The notes: generated by a model not told the origin, from the sequence alone. DNA of 64,000 nt from Bicyclus anynana (GCF_947172395.1 NC_069095.1:11531321-11595320); one strand, 5' to 3'. Positions 1-10,413 are shown, numbered from the stretch's first letter. Program-made: numbers and translations.

Positions 1-207
1 ACAGACTTCAAACACCTAGAGAATTAAGAAAATTCCCAGATATGCAGATTTCCTTACACTGTTTTTCCTTCACCGTTTGAGACACGTGATATTTAATTTC
101 TTAAAATGCACATAACTAAAAAGTTGGAGGTACATGCCTCGGACCGCGTTCAAACCTACGTCCTCCGAATCGAAGGCAGAGGTCATATCCACTAGGCTAT
201 CACGGCT
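1..207 (-). mobile_element. SINE-A copy, cut by window start
   Basis: This is the tRNA-like SINE called SINE-A here, read on the minus strand. On that strand it begins with an A-box-like stretch (gatagcctagtgga), a coding-like CCTCCGATTC segment and a diverged B box, then the body with 'acttttagttatgtgcatttt', 'tcacgtgtctcaaac' and 'attctctaggtg'. The 3' tail side lies before the window. The B box has drifted (gtttgaac), so this is an old copy. A Helitron abuts its 5' end at about 208. Confidence 0.85.
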
Positions 208-404
208 TTACTAATATTATAAAGAAGTAAAGTTTGTGATGTTGTAGTGGATAATCTCTGAATCTATTTTTTTTCTTACCGATTTTGAAAATTTTTTTAC
301 CACTAGAAAGCTACGTTTTTTGTAATTGTCTCAAGCTATATTTAATCTCTGTATTCTAGCGGGAACGGGAACTACACGAGTAAAACCGCGGGACATCGGT
401 TAGT
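208..404 (+). mobile_element. Non-autonomous Helitron, type F1
   Basis: It opens with the typical lepidopteran Helitron head (actaatattataaag) and carries the body motifs 'ccgattttgaaaat', 'ccactagaaagctacg' and 'gggaacgggaactac'. It ends 'cggttagt', one change from the canonical CTAGT end. No coding capacity. The degraded CTAG suggests an old copy. Confidence 0.8.
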
Positions 405-742
405 CACAAATATGTTGGCTCCATTTTCAATCACAGACAGTGAAAGTGAAATATAAAATACCTGTTTTCTTCGTGAGGACAAATATTTCCATTGTCTGAT
501 GGAAAAGGGGTTACGAAGGAAGTCGAACCTTAGCTTATACATTATTCATTACGGAGGTACCCCAATTTCTGGCGCTCTGCGGTTTCTTACAATGGTTAGA
601 ACTTGTTAGGTAAAAGCAATCAAATTATTTATAAGGCCATTTTAAATATGCGGTTTGAGAAATGCAGATTTGATTTATACAAGTAAAACTCTTTGTAATA
701 TTTGTCCGTGGAAATATCGCTATTATGCTTACTTTCTCCGCC
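405..742. other. No recognisable feature
   Basis: AT-rich single-copy-looking sequence. Short open frames on the minus strand here have no recognisable motif and are treated as chance. Confidence 0.5.
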
Positions 743-858
743 AAAGAGCATTGCTGCAATTTGGTGGAAGCAGTGGGATGACGTGGTTAGTCTACGTGGC
801 AAAGAGCATTGCTTCAATTTGGTGAAAGCAGTGGAATGGCGTGCTTATTCTGCGTGGC
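743..858 (+). repeat. Two-unit tandem repeat, period 58 bp
   Basis: Two imperfect copies of a 58-bp unit start at 743 and 801 (aaagagcattgct..caatttggtg.aagcagtgg). They run directly into a tRNA-like stretch, so the duplication may have involved the 5' end of a SINE. Confidence 0.75.
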
Positions 859-925
859 TTCGGTTCACGAGGTCCTGAGTTCGATTTCTGGTTCGTGCAA
901 CGAAATATAGAGCTTTTCTTCCACT
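852..925 (+). mobile_element. tRNA-like SINE remnant
   Basis: The stretch 'cacgaggtcctgagttcgatttctggttcg' resembles the T-arm/B box (GGTTCGAATCC) of tRNA-derived SINEs with small changes. No clear A box or tail is seen, so only a SINE head fragment can be supported. Confidence 0.45.
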
Positions 926-984
926 AAGTCTCAGTGGCGCTGTAATGCGATTAACGAGATCATGTCTTGAAGAGAAATAGACGA

Positions 985-1169
985 AAGTCATTTACGGTGC
1001 CATGGACGATGGGTGCCTTTGGTGTGGGACGCGACTTGCGTGGACACCACCTGGTACGATGGGCTATGCGGGCGCTACTGCTGCATCAGCAGAGACCCTC
1101 AAGCGGCGATACAGCAATCTCGTCAGAGATTACGTATTTGAGCCGTTTGCGGTCGAAACGGTCGATTGA
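985..1169 (+). pseudogene. Decayed C-terminal fragment of a retrotransposon polyprotein
   Basis: Reading from 1001 gives a frame with RWVPLVWDATCVDT. After a one-base shift near 1047-1065, a second frame reads AGATAASAET..KRRYSNLV..YVFEPFAVETVD and stops at 1167-1169. The pair of motifs 'LVWDATCVDT' and 'FEPFAVET' is, from memory, typical of the C-terminal tail of LINE-type polyproteins in insects and other animals. Only about 60 residues remain, no RT motif is present, and the two halves are out of frame, so it is not functional. A polyadenylation-like 'aataaaataaag' follows the stop. The exact LINE clade is not determined. Confidence 0.55.
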
Positions 1170-1208
1170 CAGTGAATAAAATAAAGTGAAAACAAAATCT
1201 AGGTTTTT

Positions 1209-1442
1209 TTGTTCGTCTACGGATCCCTAAAAAGTATTGTAATGATTGTAATCCATCCTCGTGTTCCAATAGGCTTATTCAGTGAAATCCCACGTATAAA
1301 CGGATTGAGTAAAAGCGATAATCCCCACGTGGATACAGAGACAGACGACGAGCAAATAAAATATTTATTTTCCTCCCGAGGGCTGAAAACACAAAGATCA
1401 ATTGAACTGTTTGTGGAAATTAAAGCACTACAGCGAGATTAA
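1209..1442 (+). other. Short open frame of unknown origin
   Basis: An open stretch of about 77 codons without a proper ATG start. It contains an acidic run (VDTETDDEQIKYLF) that could be an old exon or LINE remnant. I do not recognise it. No splice sites or neighbours support a gene, so chance is the default explanation. Confidence 0.15.
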
Positions 1443-2274
1443 TTTTGTTAAGCCTCTTACGACAGGCTACTACTATCCATTTGTTGTCATTGGATTCTTA
1501 GCAATGCTAAGTCTACAATAACCAGTTAAGTATAAGCCTGACTCGCGCACGAAGGGTTCCGTAACAATTTATTTTTATTTATTTAATATCCATATTAGTG
1601 ACAGATAAAATTAATTGAATTCTATTAAATGAAACATTAAATTCTTTTATTTAAAATATTTTTGACAATAAATGACAGCCATTAATCTGTAACAGAAACA
1701 AAAATATTAATTTACTATATTAGTATTACTGTACGCTTACGTACGCTACGTACGTACGCTAGTACGCTTTGATAGTACAGCCTCTGCTTCCTTACGGCTC
1801 GCCTACGGCTCGAGCTTTCAATATCGTCTCGGTTGTAATTTTCAACTTACCGCACTTATACCATTATGTATTATTATATTATTAAGATTTTACATAGTAT
1901 TATTTTTAAATGCATGGTCTCTTACTTGTTGCTAGTAATATCAAAGACAACTTTTCTTTGAATAAAAAAAAAGATCTCTCCTTTTATTACTCACCGCATA
2001 ATACAATCTAACAAATTTTTTCCCGAAACGAAAATTTAATTTTCCACCCATGCGTGAGTCTTTCATTTTCCGCGGGACGCGTAGGTTTAACAGTATGGAA
2101 ATGAGAGAGGAAAATATGATTCAGTTTTACGAGATGTATTTTATATAAGTGTACAACATTTTGCTGGCAACTTTTATATGTATTTGTATGATTTTTCAAA
2201 AACACTTTCACATTTATTTGCTATTTATTTAACCAGTGCACAGTAAAACTAAACTGGTTTATGTTGCACTATGG
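1443..2274. other. Intergenic; TACG-rich cluster
   Basis: Nothing gene-like. At about 1730-1770 there is a dense cluster of TACG/ACGT words in imperfect array (gtacgctacgtacgtacg), followed by a duplicated 'cctacggctcg'. The rest is AT-rich filler. Confidence 0.5.
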
Positions 2275-2554
2275 TTAGAGGGTGTGGGTTCGAATCCAGT
2301 CCGGGGCATGCACCTCCAACTTTTCAGTTGTGTGCATTTTAAGAAATTAAATATCAAGTGTCTCAAACGATGAAGGAAAAACATCGTGAAGAAACTTGCA
2401 TACCAGAGAATTTTCTTAATTCTCTGCGTGTGTGAAGTGTGCAAATCCGCATTGAGCCAGCGTGGTGGACTATTGGCCTAACCCCTCTCATTCTGGGAGA
2501 TTCGTGTTCAGCAGTGAGTCGACCATGATTGTTATTAATGATGATGATGATGAA
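2275..2554 (+). mobile_element. SINE-A copy, 5'-truncated
   Basis: Starts within the tRNA-like head just before the B box (gtgggttcgaatcc) and keeps the whole body down to the (atgatg)n tail at about 2541-2554. The A box is missing, which fits 5' truncation during reverse transcription. Diverged in the 3' part (gagccagcgtgg, gattcgtgttcagcag). Confidence 0.9.
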
Positions 2555-3311
2555 TTGTACTATGTATGATATGTACCATCGTAATGGTGATGATGGTTAG
2601 GTATAATTTCATTATGTGTTTTGTAGAATAATAAGCAAAAAAAAAATTCTTATATGTACATGTTTTTAATCTTTTCTTGCGATAGTTGCTTGACTAATTG
2701 ATAACTAGCATATTACTACTCAGCCTATAACACTACCTTTGAGTTAGCTTTCGTAAAATGCAACCAAAAGGAAGCATTTTTAAAACCTTTTTGCATGGTG
2801 CTTGTAGTTTTTGCGCGTTGATATTATGTCGGTCAGTTAACAGCACTAAAGTTTAATTTTTATCTAATAATTAACTTTTTTTTCTCGCTGGGAAATACTA
2901 ACACATTTCTGGGTTAAAAATCGATATTATTCTTAATAGTTGTTACATTAATTCGTTAGAATCAATTAATTAAATTTGCAAGTCAATAAATGCAATATTC
3001 GTGACTGTTATACAAAACAGACCATGAAAAATTGCATTTATGTCTATTGTTACTGTCAATAAATATGTAACTTCATAGGCGTGCTAAAGAAGTAAAATAA
3101 AAGGTTGGACGGAGTACAGCTCACCTAACTACCTATTTATTTAGTTGAATGAACTTTCCAATTGGTTACGTAGATAGTTACGTGCTGTATAAAATGACAT
3201 TATCCTTAGAGCACCTGTGCACTATGTCCGACATTAATCCGTTATCCAGGAATACTCTCACAGAAAAAATTTCGAGTATGGAGTTCCTACATTTTAATAC
3301 ATTAATTCCTT
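2555..3311. other. No recognisable feature
   Basis: AT-rich sequence with no supported coding, RNA or repeat feature. Confidence 0.5.
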
Positions 3312-3440
3312 TATCCAAAGGTTGTCTGGCAGATATTGCTACAAGCAATAAGACCGTCTTTACATACTTGTTTACTATGTTTTCTTCTATTTTCTTTTTG
3401 TTATTGTAGTTTTCTTTTGTGCAATAAAGTATATTTAGGT
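3312..3440 (+). repeat. Probable LINE/SINE 3' end remnant
   Basis: The run 'ccaaaggttgtctggcagat' followed by the small hairpin ttgct-aca-agcaa, 'aagaccgtctt' and a terminal 'gtgcaataaagtata' looks like a LINE 3' UTR (hairpin then AATAAA) widespread in insects. The assignment is from memory and is tentative. Confidence 0.4.
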
Positions 3441-3951
3441 TATCTTTCTTTCAAGAAATATTTGGTCGCAGCCTGGGAAATTGGTGGTGTTACATTCTTA
3501 TGCTTCGGAGAATATGTTGAATTCTTGAGGCATTTATAATGTTTTACTCTTTTTACACTAGTTATCGATAAGATAGGACGTCAATGGATCTAGGCCAATG
3601 TAACCTAACCTAATGTCCTAGCATGAGAGTGATTAAAAAACTAATAGTCACCAAGTGCAGACTTTATTTTAGACGGAAAACCATCACCTACACATAGTAA
3701 CAATTCACAGAACATGTAATGAACTTGTCGCATAATGATGCCCTGTATTAACAACACATGTATATTCGGATGCAATCTATATGACGTTTACAAACATCGT
3801 GCATTTAGGATTTTAGGTATCAACGGATACGCAGAGGCGCGGCGGCAGGATATCAGCCCACACGTAATTTAGCGTATTTTATGTATGAAATGCGCCTAGG
3901 GACACCCGCATTGCATCCCGACTATATTCATCCTTGCATGCCTGTAATTCA
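3441..3951. other. No recognisable feature
   Basis: Nothing supportable. Contains 'gtaacctaacctaatgtcc', which could be a short degenerate TTAGG-like match but is only two units. Confidence 0.45.
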
Positions 3952-4037
3952 ACATATTCGGCTCACTGCTGAACACGAGTCTCCTCTAATAAGGGGTTAG
4001 ACCAATAGTCCACCACGCTGGCCCAATGCAGATTGGC
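3952..4037 (-). mobile_element. SINE-A 3' fragment
   Basis: Only the tail-proximal part of SINE-A is present on the minus strand: gaatatg, the 'ctgctgaacacgagtctcc' block and 'agtccaccacgctggcccaa'. The tRNA-like head and the middle are missing. Confidence 0.8.
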
Positions 4038-4517
4038 CTGCATCAGCATCTTCAGAGTGAAACACAACAATTTAACAATTTTTCGTAGCGGAAATAAACA
4101 TCAAGTAATTCTCAGAATTTGACTGCTATACTAGCCACAATAAAAAAACAAACCTTAACAACCTCAAAAGTGCTTGTAAAACCTCCTTCAAATTTATTAT
4201 TATTTTTTTTAATTGGAAAAGTAGCATTTTCGCAGCGCACTTTCTCGGTTCGAAATCGGTGACAGTGTACAAGCGCTCTTATCGGGTACCCGTGCCGTCA
4301 GTTCGCTCGGAAATTTCATTTGTCACCGGCTGCTGTGACAGTGAGCTAGTCGATTTTGACAATTAATTTACTGCTATACGCTCAAAATGAATGAACTGTT
4401 TGGGAATTAAATTAAACGGTTCTATAGGTGAAAAATAGTATCAAAAACGGTGGATTTCAGTATACCGTTTCATAGTTTTGTAACTCGTCTTTTTTTAATT
4501 TAATTTATTTTATATTA
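4038..4517. other. No recognisable feature
   Basis: No gene, tRNA or known repeat seen. Moderately GC-mixed patch around 4230-4330 without open frame support. Confidence 0.45.
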
Positions 4518-4641
4518 ATTGATTATGAAACACGGCTAAAACTTACGTGATATTAGGTCGGAGTATGCTCGACTAGTTTCACGTTCACGTTTCACGTTTC
4601 ATCTAATATCACGTGAGTTTTAGCCGTGTTTCATAATCAAT
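4518..4641. repeat. Long inverted repeat (MITE-like), 39-bp arms
   Basis: Arms 4518-4556 and 4603-4641 are inverted copies with a single mismatch (attgattatgaaacacggc.. / ..gccgtgtttcataatcaat). The 46-bp centre contains 'gtcggagtatgctcgactag' and repeated 'cacgttt'. Shared blocks (acacggctaaa, gtcggagtatg, gccgtgtttcat, atgaataacactca) recur at 39115-39295, so this is a dispersed family. Confidence 0.8.
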
Positions 4642-4784
4642 AAATATGAATAACACTCACGATAGTTTAAATTCAAAAAATAATTTATTTTAAATACAAC
4701 TTTCTGTGATAATGTGCTCGTCTGTGGCCATACTCATTTTTGCAAGCATTGCTGTGTCCAGGCACAAAGAGCTTGGTTATGGTA

Positions 4785-4977
4785 GGTGTCCACTCATCCG
4801 CATCGTACGTATCGGATGCATCGCATCAAATGGATTTTTAATTTTACAGTACATAAAACGGATTTATGCGATCCGTTGCGGATCTGTAGACGCGCTTGTG
4901 TTATTTTCTGTACAAAGAATACTACAATCAGTTTGATGCGATGCGTCCAATGCGTACGATGCGGATCTGCGGACGCC
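4785..4977. repeat. TIR MITE rich in GATGCG words
   Basis: A 45-bp terminal inverted repeat: 4785-4829 (ggtgtccac..catcgcatcaa) pairs with 4933-4977 (ttgatgcgatgcg..ggacgcc) with scattered mismatches. The inner part repeats similar words (gcgatccgttgcggatctg). No transposase coding. A related fragment lies at 7950-8020. Confidence 0.7.
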
Positions 4978-5160
4978 AGCCGTTACTGGCGTATTATTAG
5001 TTCCACTTAGCAACGTATGGGCCACTTACTTGTAGCTTGGTCTAGTTACTAAAAAAAGGATTTAGTCACTAAATTCTTTTCTTTATACAAATAACTGAAA
5101 CAAACTCAGAGCTGAGCTGAGATGTCGATGCGTCGTCTTACATAGAAATATCTGTGGCAT

Positions 5161-5314
5161 GTCACACAATGCGCTCCGGCGCCGCATCGGATTTGCAACC
5201 ACTGAGACGAAGCAGGAAGGGGTGAATGCGTTGGAGCGGCACCGCTCAGTTGTTTATGCGTCACAATATACATACTGTCCAACGCTGGTACGGCGCCGCA
5301 ACGCATTGTGTGCC
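5161..5314. repeat. MITE with 28-bp GC-rich TIRs
   Basis: Left arm 5161-5188 (gtcacacaatgcg..) and right arm 5287-5314 (..cgcattgtgtgcc) are inverted with 23 of 28 matching. The interior is non-coding. GC-rich arms contrast with the AT-rich surroundings. Confidence 0.65.
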
Positions 5315-5330
5315 CTCGCTCAGACCCTGC

Positions 5331-5378
5331 ATGTCAACTAAGTCTACTTGAAATAAATGAATTTAGATTTTGAAATTG
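5331..5378 (+). repeat. LINE 3'-tail fragment
   Basis: The string 'tctacttgaaataaatgaat' is the reverse complement of the block at 13962-13990 (attcatttatttcaagtagg). It marks the 3' end of the same LINE family in opposite orientation. Only the tail remains. Confidence 0.5.
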
Positions 5379-5765
5379 AAATTAAGACTAATTTGTTAAT
5401 ACTACTTAAATAGCATACATAAATTATCTATTAAAAAAATATGTTTACTTAAAGTAGTGTTGAACATAAAAAAAAACCTGTCAATTAAGTTCCAAATATT
5501 TCTATGAAGATAAATAATGGGATGAATTATTAAAGGAACTTTGGGGTTGAACAAAGAGAGCTTTTATCACTCTTTGATCCCTATTCCAGTCATTACACGG
5601 TTCGGGTAACTACTACAGGCGCCCAAATAGCCAAATACTACATACCGGGAACGTTACCAAAACCACATCAAAGAAACTTTTCAGTTGATACCCAACGTTT
5701 AGGCAATCAGTAGACGTAGCAACTTGGACTAATGTCAACTTTTTACAAGTTTAATCACATGTTTG
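5379..5765. other. No recognisable feature
   Basis: AT-rich sequence serving as the target of the SINE-A insertion that follows. Confidence 0.5.
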
Positions 5766-5785
5766 GAAGCGAAACTATGATCGAA

Positions 5786-6094
5786 GTCTCGTGATAGCCC
5801 AGTGGATATGACCTCTGCCTCCGATTCTGGAGGGTGTGGGTTCGAATCCGATCCGGGGCATGCACCTCCAACTTTTCAGTTGTTTGCATTTTAAGAAATT
5901 AAATATCACGTGTCTCAATCGGTGAAGGAAAACATCGTGAGGAAACCTGCATACCAGAGAATTATCTTAATTCTCTGCGTGTGTGAAGTCTGCCAATCCG
6001 CATTAGGCCAGCGTGGTGGACTATTGGCCTAACCCCTCTCATTCTGAGAGGAGACTCGAGCTCAGCAGTGAGCCGAATATGGGTTGATGACGAC
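5786..6094 (+). mobile_element. Full-length SINE-A with 20-bp target-site duplication
   Basis: The best SINE-A copy in the window. It has an A-box-like 'gatagcccagtgg' at about 5793, a B box 'gtgggttcgaatcc' at about 5835, the conserved body, and a 3' end 'gggttgatgacgac'. The same 20 bases (gaagcgaaactatgatcgaa) flank it at 5766-5785 and 6095-6114 without mismatch. This is direct evidence of LINE-mediated insertion and a fairly recent event. Pol III transcription from the internal A/B boxes is inferred from SINE biology. Confidence 0.95.
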
Positions 6095-6114
6095 GAAGCG
6101 AAACTATGATCGAA

Positions 6115-6798
6115 TATCAATATCGATCGATAATAAAATCTATATATTTATAATATTATACATATGTGTTTCATGGTTGGATATAGCTACATGAAAGGCT
6201 TTAATTTACCTAATGGAATCTAATGCAGAATACCGAAGATATACTCAAACGAATATCTCGCAAAAAGATAAGGTATGAAATTTAAATACATATACATATG
6301 TAATGTATACTATTGGTATCCGAAATATTATATCCGTACGTGGAGTTTAAAAGATTGTCTATGAATGACGGTGTGGGTGCTGTAAAAGTATCTACTCGGT
6401 ACCGATGCCAATTGGAGAAACCAGTTAGGTACTTGACATAATTAATTATACGAGTTTGTCATGGTGACTAAAAATAGAGTGAAAATAGTTTGAAAATTAA
6501 TAGACTACAAAATAGTTTTAGACATTTAATGGTCCAACAGGCAGGGTTTAAACCGCAAACGTTCCCTAAGCTTTGGAGCTATATGATTTTTAAAATGCTA
6601 ATTGTATGTTGCAATAAGTTGCTCTGTGTGTAGAGCGCCTTATAACAATTGCTCCTATCGCGTGTTTCATGATAAACGAAAAATACAATTTGTAAAGATA
6701 CGCCATCTCTGCGCCCTTCATTAAAACTTTCATTTTTGCAATTCCAGTTACATAATACTTTTTTGGGTACCGTAAGTACCTTAAAATTTTAAATCACA
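6115..6798. other. No recognisable feature
   Basis: AT-rich; no supported gene or repeat. Confidence 0.5.
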
Positions 6799-6985
6799 TC
6801 TATACTAATATTATAAAACTGAAGAGTTTGTTTGAGCGCGCTAATCTCAGGAACTACAGGTCCGATTCAAAAAATTCTTTCCGTGTTAGATAGCCTATTT
6901 ATCAAGGAAGGTTAAAAGTTATATTTTATTCCCGTATTCTGATGGAAACGGGTACCACGCGGGTGAAACCGCACGGCGTTTCTTA
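6799..6985 (+). mobile_element. Non-autonomous Helitron, type F3, decayed 3' end
   Basis: Starts TC after an A (base 6798), with 'tatactaatattataaaact' then 'gaagagtttgtttg', 'gcgcgctaatctcagg', 'ttagatagcctatttatc' and 'ccacgcgggtgaaaccgc'. The 3' end reads 'ggcgtttcttaat' where related copies have 'ggcgtcagctagt', so CTAG is lost. Confidence 0.85.
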
Positions 6986-7389
6986 ATATTCTTTGTTAAA
7001 AACATTAAGAACAGTGGTAATGATAACGGACAAATTACTTGAAAAAAATAATAATGAAATCCATGTTTCCTAAAGTTAAACTAATTAACAATTGTTTTTT
7101 TATATTGAACATTTTAGTCAACTCAAACAAAGTTAAGACATTAAACATACTCTGTTGCATGAATTTGTCGGATGTTTAAAAACTTTAACAAAGAAATCAA
7201 TTATTATACTCTACCATTGCTGCTCAGTTTACCCACAAAATATATTGGTTTAAGAATAAAAGTATCGGAATATACTAAGAATTCAAAATTAACAATTTTG
7301 TGTGACAATTTCAATTGTTTGATACTTAGTCAATTTTAAGTCACAGAGTGACGTTTAATTTTTGAAGTATGTATATGTACTATTTAAAC
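6986..7389. other. No recognisable feature
   Basis: AT-rich with several local self-complementary stretches near 7290-7340 (aacaattttgtgtgacaat..) that I could not assign. Confidence 0.45.
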
Positions 7390-7530
7390 TAAGATTACAA
7401 AGAGGTAAAGTTTGTGAGGTTGTTGAGGATCTGGATTTACTGAACATTTTTTTAAATTTCTTTACCAATAGAAGGTCACGTTGTCTATGAGTCTCATAGG
7501 CTAACTATTTTATCAACGGAACCCCTCAAA
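7390..7530 (+). mobile_element. Helitron F1 fragment
   Basis: Body of an F1 Helitron: 'aaagaggtaaagtttgtgag', 'tttaccaatagaaggtcacg', 'tcataggcta'. Neither a clean head nor the CTAG end is present. Confidence 0.6.
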
Positions 7531-7708
7531 AATCGCGCTACTCGCGCTTGATTATGATTTATAAGTTAACCCATAATTAAAAACTGTAACTGGATAAAAT
7601 GAAACAATAAAACTCTGTGTAATGTCACGCAGAACAAAAGCGTGGACGTTAATTAAGAAATATTTTTTGTTTGTTCCAGGAACGCCGGAGATTTATACTT
7701 CGAATTGC

Positions 7709-7950
7709 GCCATTCTCTGATTGTAAGCCATATTGCTTTTTATCAAAAATATTTTCACATTTATTAATATTGTAACCAATATGTAACAATAAATAATAAG
7801 ATAAACTTTAATTAATTTTGATATCAGTTTCAAGTCTATAGCTTCGTGCCATTCTCTGATTTATGTAACCAAACTGTAACAATAAACAATAAAAAAAATA
7901 ACCTAGCACCGATACTATTATTATACCGATGTCAGCTTAAAGTCTGGAGC
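7709..7950 (+). repeat. Imperfect tandem duplication, period about 139 bp
   Basis: 'gccattctctgatt' occurs at 7709 and 7848, each followed in order by 'aac(c)aa..tgtaacaataaa', an AT block and 'gat(a/g)tcag.tt.aagtct'. The second unit has an internal deletion. Non-coding. Confidence 0.6.
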
Positions 7951-8036
7951 TTTCTAGTAGGCGTCGCATTCGCATCGCACGGATCGGACGCATCGCATCA
8001 TGCAATGCGGATATGTGGACGCTTTTCATTATTGTG
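7950..8036. repeat. Fragment of the GATGCG-rich MITE
   Basis: 'ggcgtcgcattcgcatcgca', 'cggatcggacgcatcgcatc' and 'gcggatatgtggacgc' match both arms of the element at 4785-4977 with the interior removed. Confidence 0.55.
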
Positions 8037-8091
8037 AAGTTTACAATGAATTAATATATCATTATTCTAAACAGGTAAGTTCATGATCACT

Positions 8092-8299
8092 TAACCTCGG
8101 TGTGCCATTCAAACAATCAGTCACTACACCGTTTTTCATCGTATTTTCGATTATAGATGATCGTAAAACGAAAAGATCACTGCTATTTGATGTAAAATGA
8201 CGTAACCAAAATAATTTTGTTGAAATAACTATGTGAGATCATAATTACGAAAATACGATGTTGTGACTTATTATTTGAATGGTATACCGAGTTACTTAA
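8092..8299. repeat. MITE with imperfect TIRs of about 50 bp
   Basis: Left end (ttaacctcggtgtgccattc..catcgtattttcg) pairs with right end (cgaaaatacgatg..gaatggtataccgag..cttaa) in inverted orientation with several mismatches and small gaps. Interior has no coding. Confidence 0.6.
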
Positions 8300-8361
8300 T
8301 AACCCAGGTCAGTTTGTAGTAAAAGGCTGACTTGTAACTAAAAAAAATCGGTTGTCTGTAA

Positions 8362-8541
8362 TTGAACGTGACAACGTCAAAAAATACTGATGAAATGGTT
8401 GCATTTTTCAAAAGAAAGAGCGAGATATACTTTATTTATTGTAAAAAAACATGACGCATGACGTCATCTTTTTCAAGTTTGCATCTGGCTTCATCAAATT
8501 ATACGTATATATTATTATCGAATTAGACGTTGTCACGTCAA
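8362..8541. repeat. Small MITE with ACGTTGTCACGT ends
   Basis: cgtgacaacgtc (8367-8378) and its exact inverse gacgttgtcacg (8526-8537) bound a non-coding AT-rich interior with a 'gcatgacgtcat' palindrome near 8456-8466. Confidence 0.5.
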
Positions 8542-8934
8542 AAAATAAAAAGTTGTTATACAGTTTTATGTAAAATTATTGCTTAAATTATAAATATTAA
8601 GTGTTGTCCGTATGTATAAACAATTTAAATTACCAGGATCGCATAAAGCAGGTGATAGTAAAATAAACACTCCCCAGGAGCAATTGAAACGTCTATACAA
8701 TATAGCACAAGTACGTTAATCTCTCTAAATGTGTCTCTGGCGTCGCGTTTTGCTTCTTCGGGAAATGCTAACATAAATTTGTCTCAGCGCGACAACATAT
8801 GGTTATTTTTTATGCAAAGGTAGTTTGGAACGAAGTTCTTTTAATACTTACACACGGATATAAAAGTGTAGCTTAAGTGCTTTATATTCTGTGGGCTTAC
8901 AGTTAAAGTGAACTGCGGGCCTAGTGGCAGTTTG
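8542..8934. other. No recognisable feature
   Basis: Nothing supportable. Confidence 0.45.
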
Positions 8935-9066
8935 ATACTGTTACTATCGCGTTAACGTAAACGCGAATTTCTAAGGAATTGAAACAGTGCCATCTAGTGG
9001 CACTACTGCACAACTGTTTCAATTCCATATAAATTCGCGTTTACGTCAACGCGATAGTAACAGTAT
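8935..9066. repeat. Near-perfect 54-bp inverted repeat hairpin (MITE)
   Basis: Arms 8935-8988 and 9013-9066 are inverted and match at 51 of 54 positions (atactgttactatcgcgtt..). The 24-base loop includes 'gccatctagtggc', itself palindromic. RNA from here would fold into one long stem. Confidence 0.85.
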
Positions 9067-9577
9067 GAAAATATTGAAAACTCCCTCTAGGCACACTGTC
9101 AGATATCGTCAAATAAAGTACCAGGGCAGCAGAAGAGTGTAGGAGGTTGATTTACACTATAATATTTTCTTAAAATCTTACGGAAAACGTTAAACACGAA
9201 ATTTATATCGAAGTCTCTGAGTAAGTTTGGGTTCACAACTTCACAAGGCATATTCAATTCTAACTGATATTATAAAAGTGAAAGTTTGGATGAAGATCTG
9301 GATTTTATGTGACTCAATAACAGCGATCCAAGTCTTACAAATGAGTTTTATGAAAGGTATAAGCTTACATAGATTTTAATTATTTTAATGATGTATAATT
9401 TTCTATTTATGACGAAGAATGATCTATACGGGACCCTCAGTGGTTGAATCCGACTCGCATTTGTCCAGTTTTTTTCGTAATTGTTATCTTGCAGGTAAGG
9501 AATTTACACACAATAGGACACAATTTTATAGTATATTTTATTTTATAATATATATACAAGAAACATCTCTGTTTTCC
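9067..9577. other. Mostly unassigned; short Helitron head at 9258-9300
   Basis: Only 'actgatattataaaagtgaa' with 'agtttgga' (about 9260-9287) resembles a Helitron 5' end. The remainder shows no supported feature. Confidence 0.4.
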
Positions 9578-9589
9578 TATTTTGAAAGT

Positions 9590-9919
9590 CATCATCATCA
9601 TCATTATCAATCCATATTCGGCTGACTGCTGAGCTCGAGTATCCTCTCAGAATGAGAGGGCTTAGGCCAATAGTCCACCACGCTGGCCAATACGGATTGG
9701 CAGACTTCACACACGAAGATAATTAAGAAAATTCTCTAGTATGCAGGTTTCCTGTCGATGTTTTTCCTACACCGTTTGAGACACGTGATATTTAATTTCT
9801 TAAAATGCACACAACTGAAAAATTGGGGGTGCATGCCCCAGACCGGATTCAAGCCCACACCCTCCAAAATCGGAGGCAGAAGTATTATCCACGGCGCTAT
9901 GGTAATACCTACGGTAAGG
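9590..9919 (-). mobile_element. Full-length SINE-A with 12-bp target-site duplication
   Basis: Minus-strand copy with a (tgatga)n tail at 9590-9610, complete body, B box (as 'ggattcaagcccacac' on plus) and a degraded A-box region near 9890-9905. Direct repeats tattttgaaagt at 9578-9589 and 9920-9931 flank it exactly. The A box is more mutated than at 5786. Confidence 0.92.
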
Positions 9920-9949
9920 TATTTTGAAAGTAGGTACAGTTAATAACAG

Positions 9950-9978
9950 GAAGACATCTCCAAAGAGGAGATACTTCC
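9950..9978. repeat. Small inverted repeat
   Basis: 'ggaagacatctcc' is followed after four bases by its near inverse 'ggagatacttcc'. Too short to classify. Confidence 0.4.
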
Positions 9979-10161
9979 GTCTGGAGAGACAGACGTCAAA
10001 GGCTATTTATTGTACATCAAATGCTCAAAGTACCGCTCTCAGAGGTCACTCTTCGGATCAGCTGTGTACTAAATAATTAATATCTCGTCTGATACTGGAT
10101 ACATTTACACCGATTGGAATGTAAAGAACTAAAATTTTAAGTAAAATCTATAATTAATATA

Positions 10162-10413
10162 GCTCAGCGAGTCGAGCTGAAGTGGCAATGGGCAGGCCAC
10201 ATACTTCGAAGAGGCGATGGACGTTGGGGTCCCAAGGTGCTGGAATGGCGACCCCGCACAGGAAAGCGCAGTGTTGGTCGATTAGGTGGACTGAGGATAT
10301 CAAGCGGGTTGCAGGGAGCCGTTGGATACTTGCGGCTCGAGACCGTTTTGTTGCCATGCCATGGAAGCCATGCAAGAGTCCATCGGCTGTTAATAATGAT
10401 GATGATGATGATG
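10162..10413 (+). mobile_element. RTE-type LINE 3' end, 5'-truncated
   Basis: Encodes the degraded C-terminal tail of an RTE-like polyprotein (W-Q-W-A-G-H-I, R-R-x-D-G-R-W-x-P-K-V-L-E-W-R-P, G-K-R-S-V-G-R in the right frames with small indels), then a (atg)n tail at 10396-10413. A six-base repeat aatata at 10156-10161 and 10414-10419 may be the target-site duplication. No RT domain remains, so it is a dead-on-arrival copy. Confidence 0.85.
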
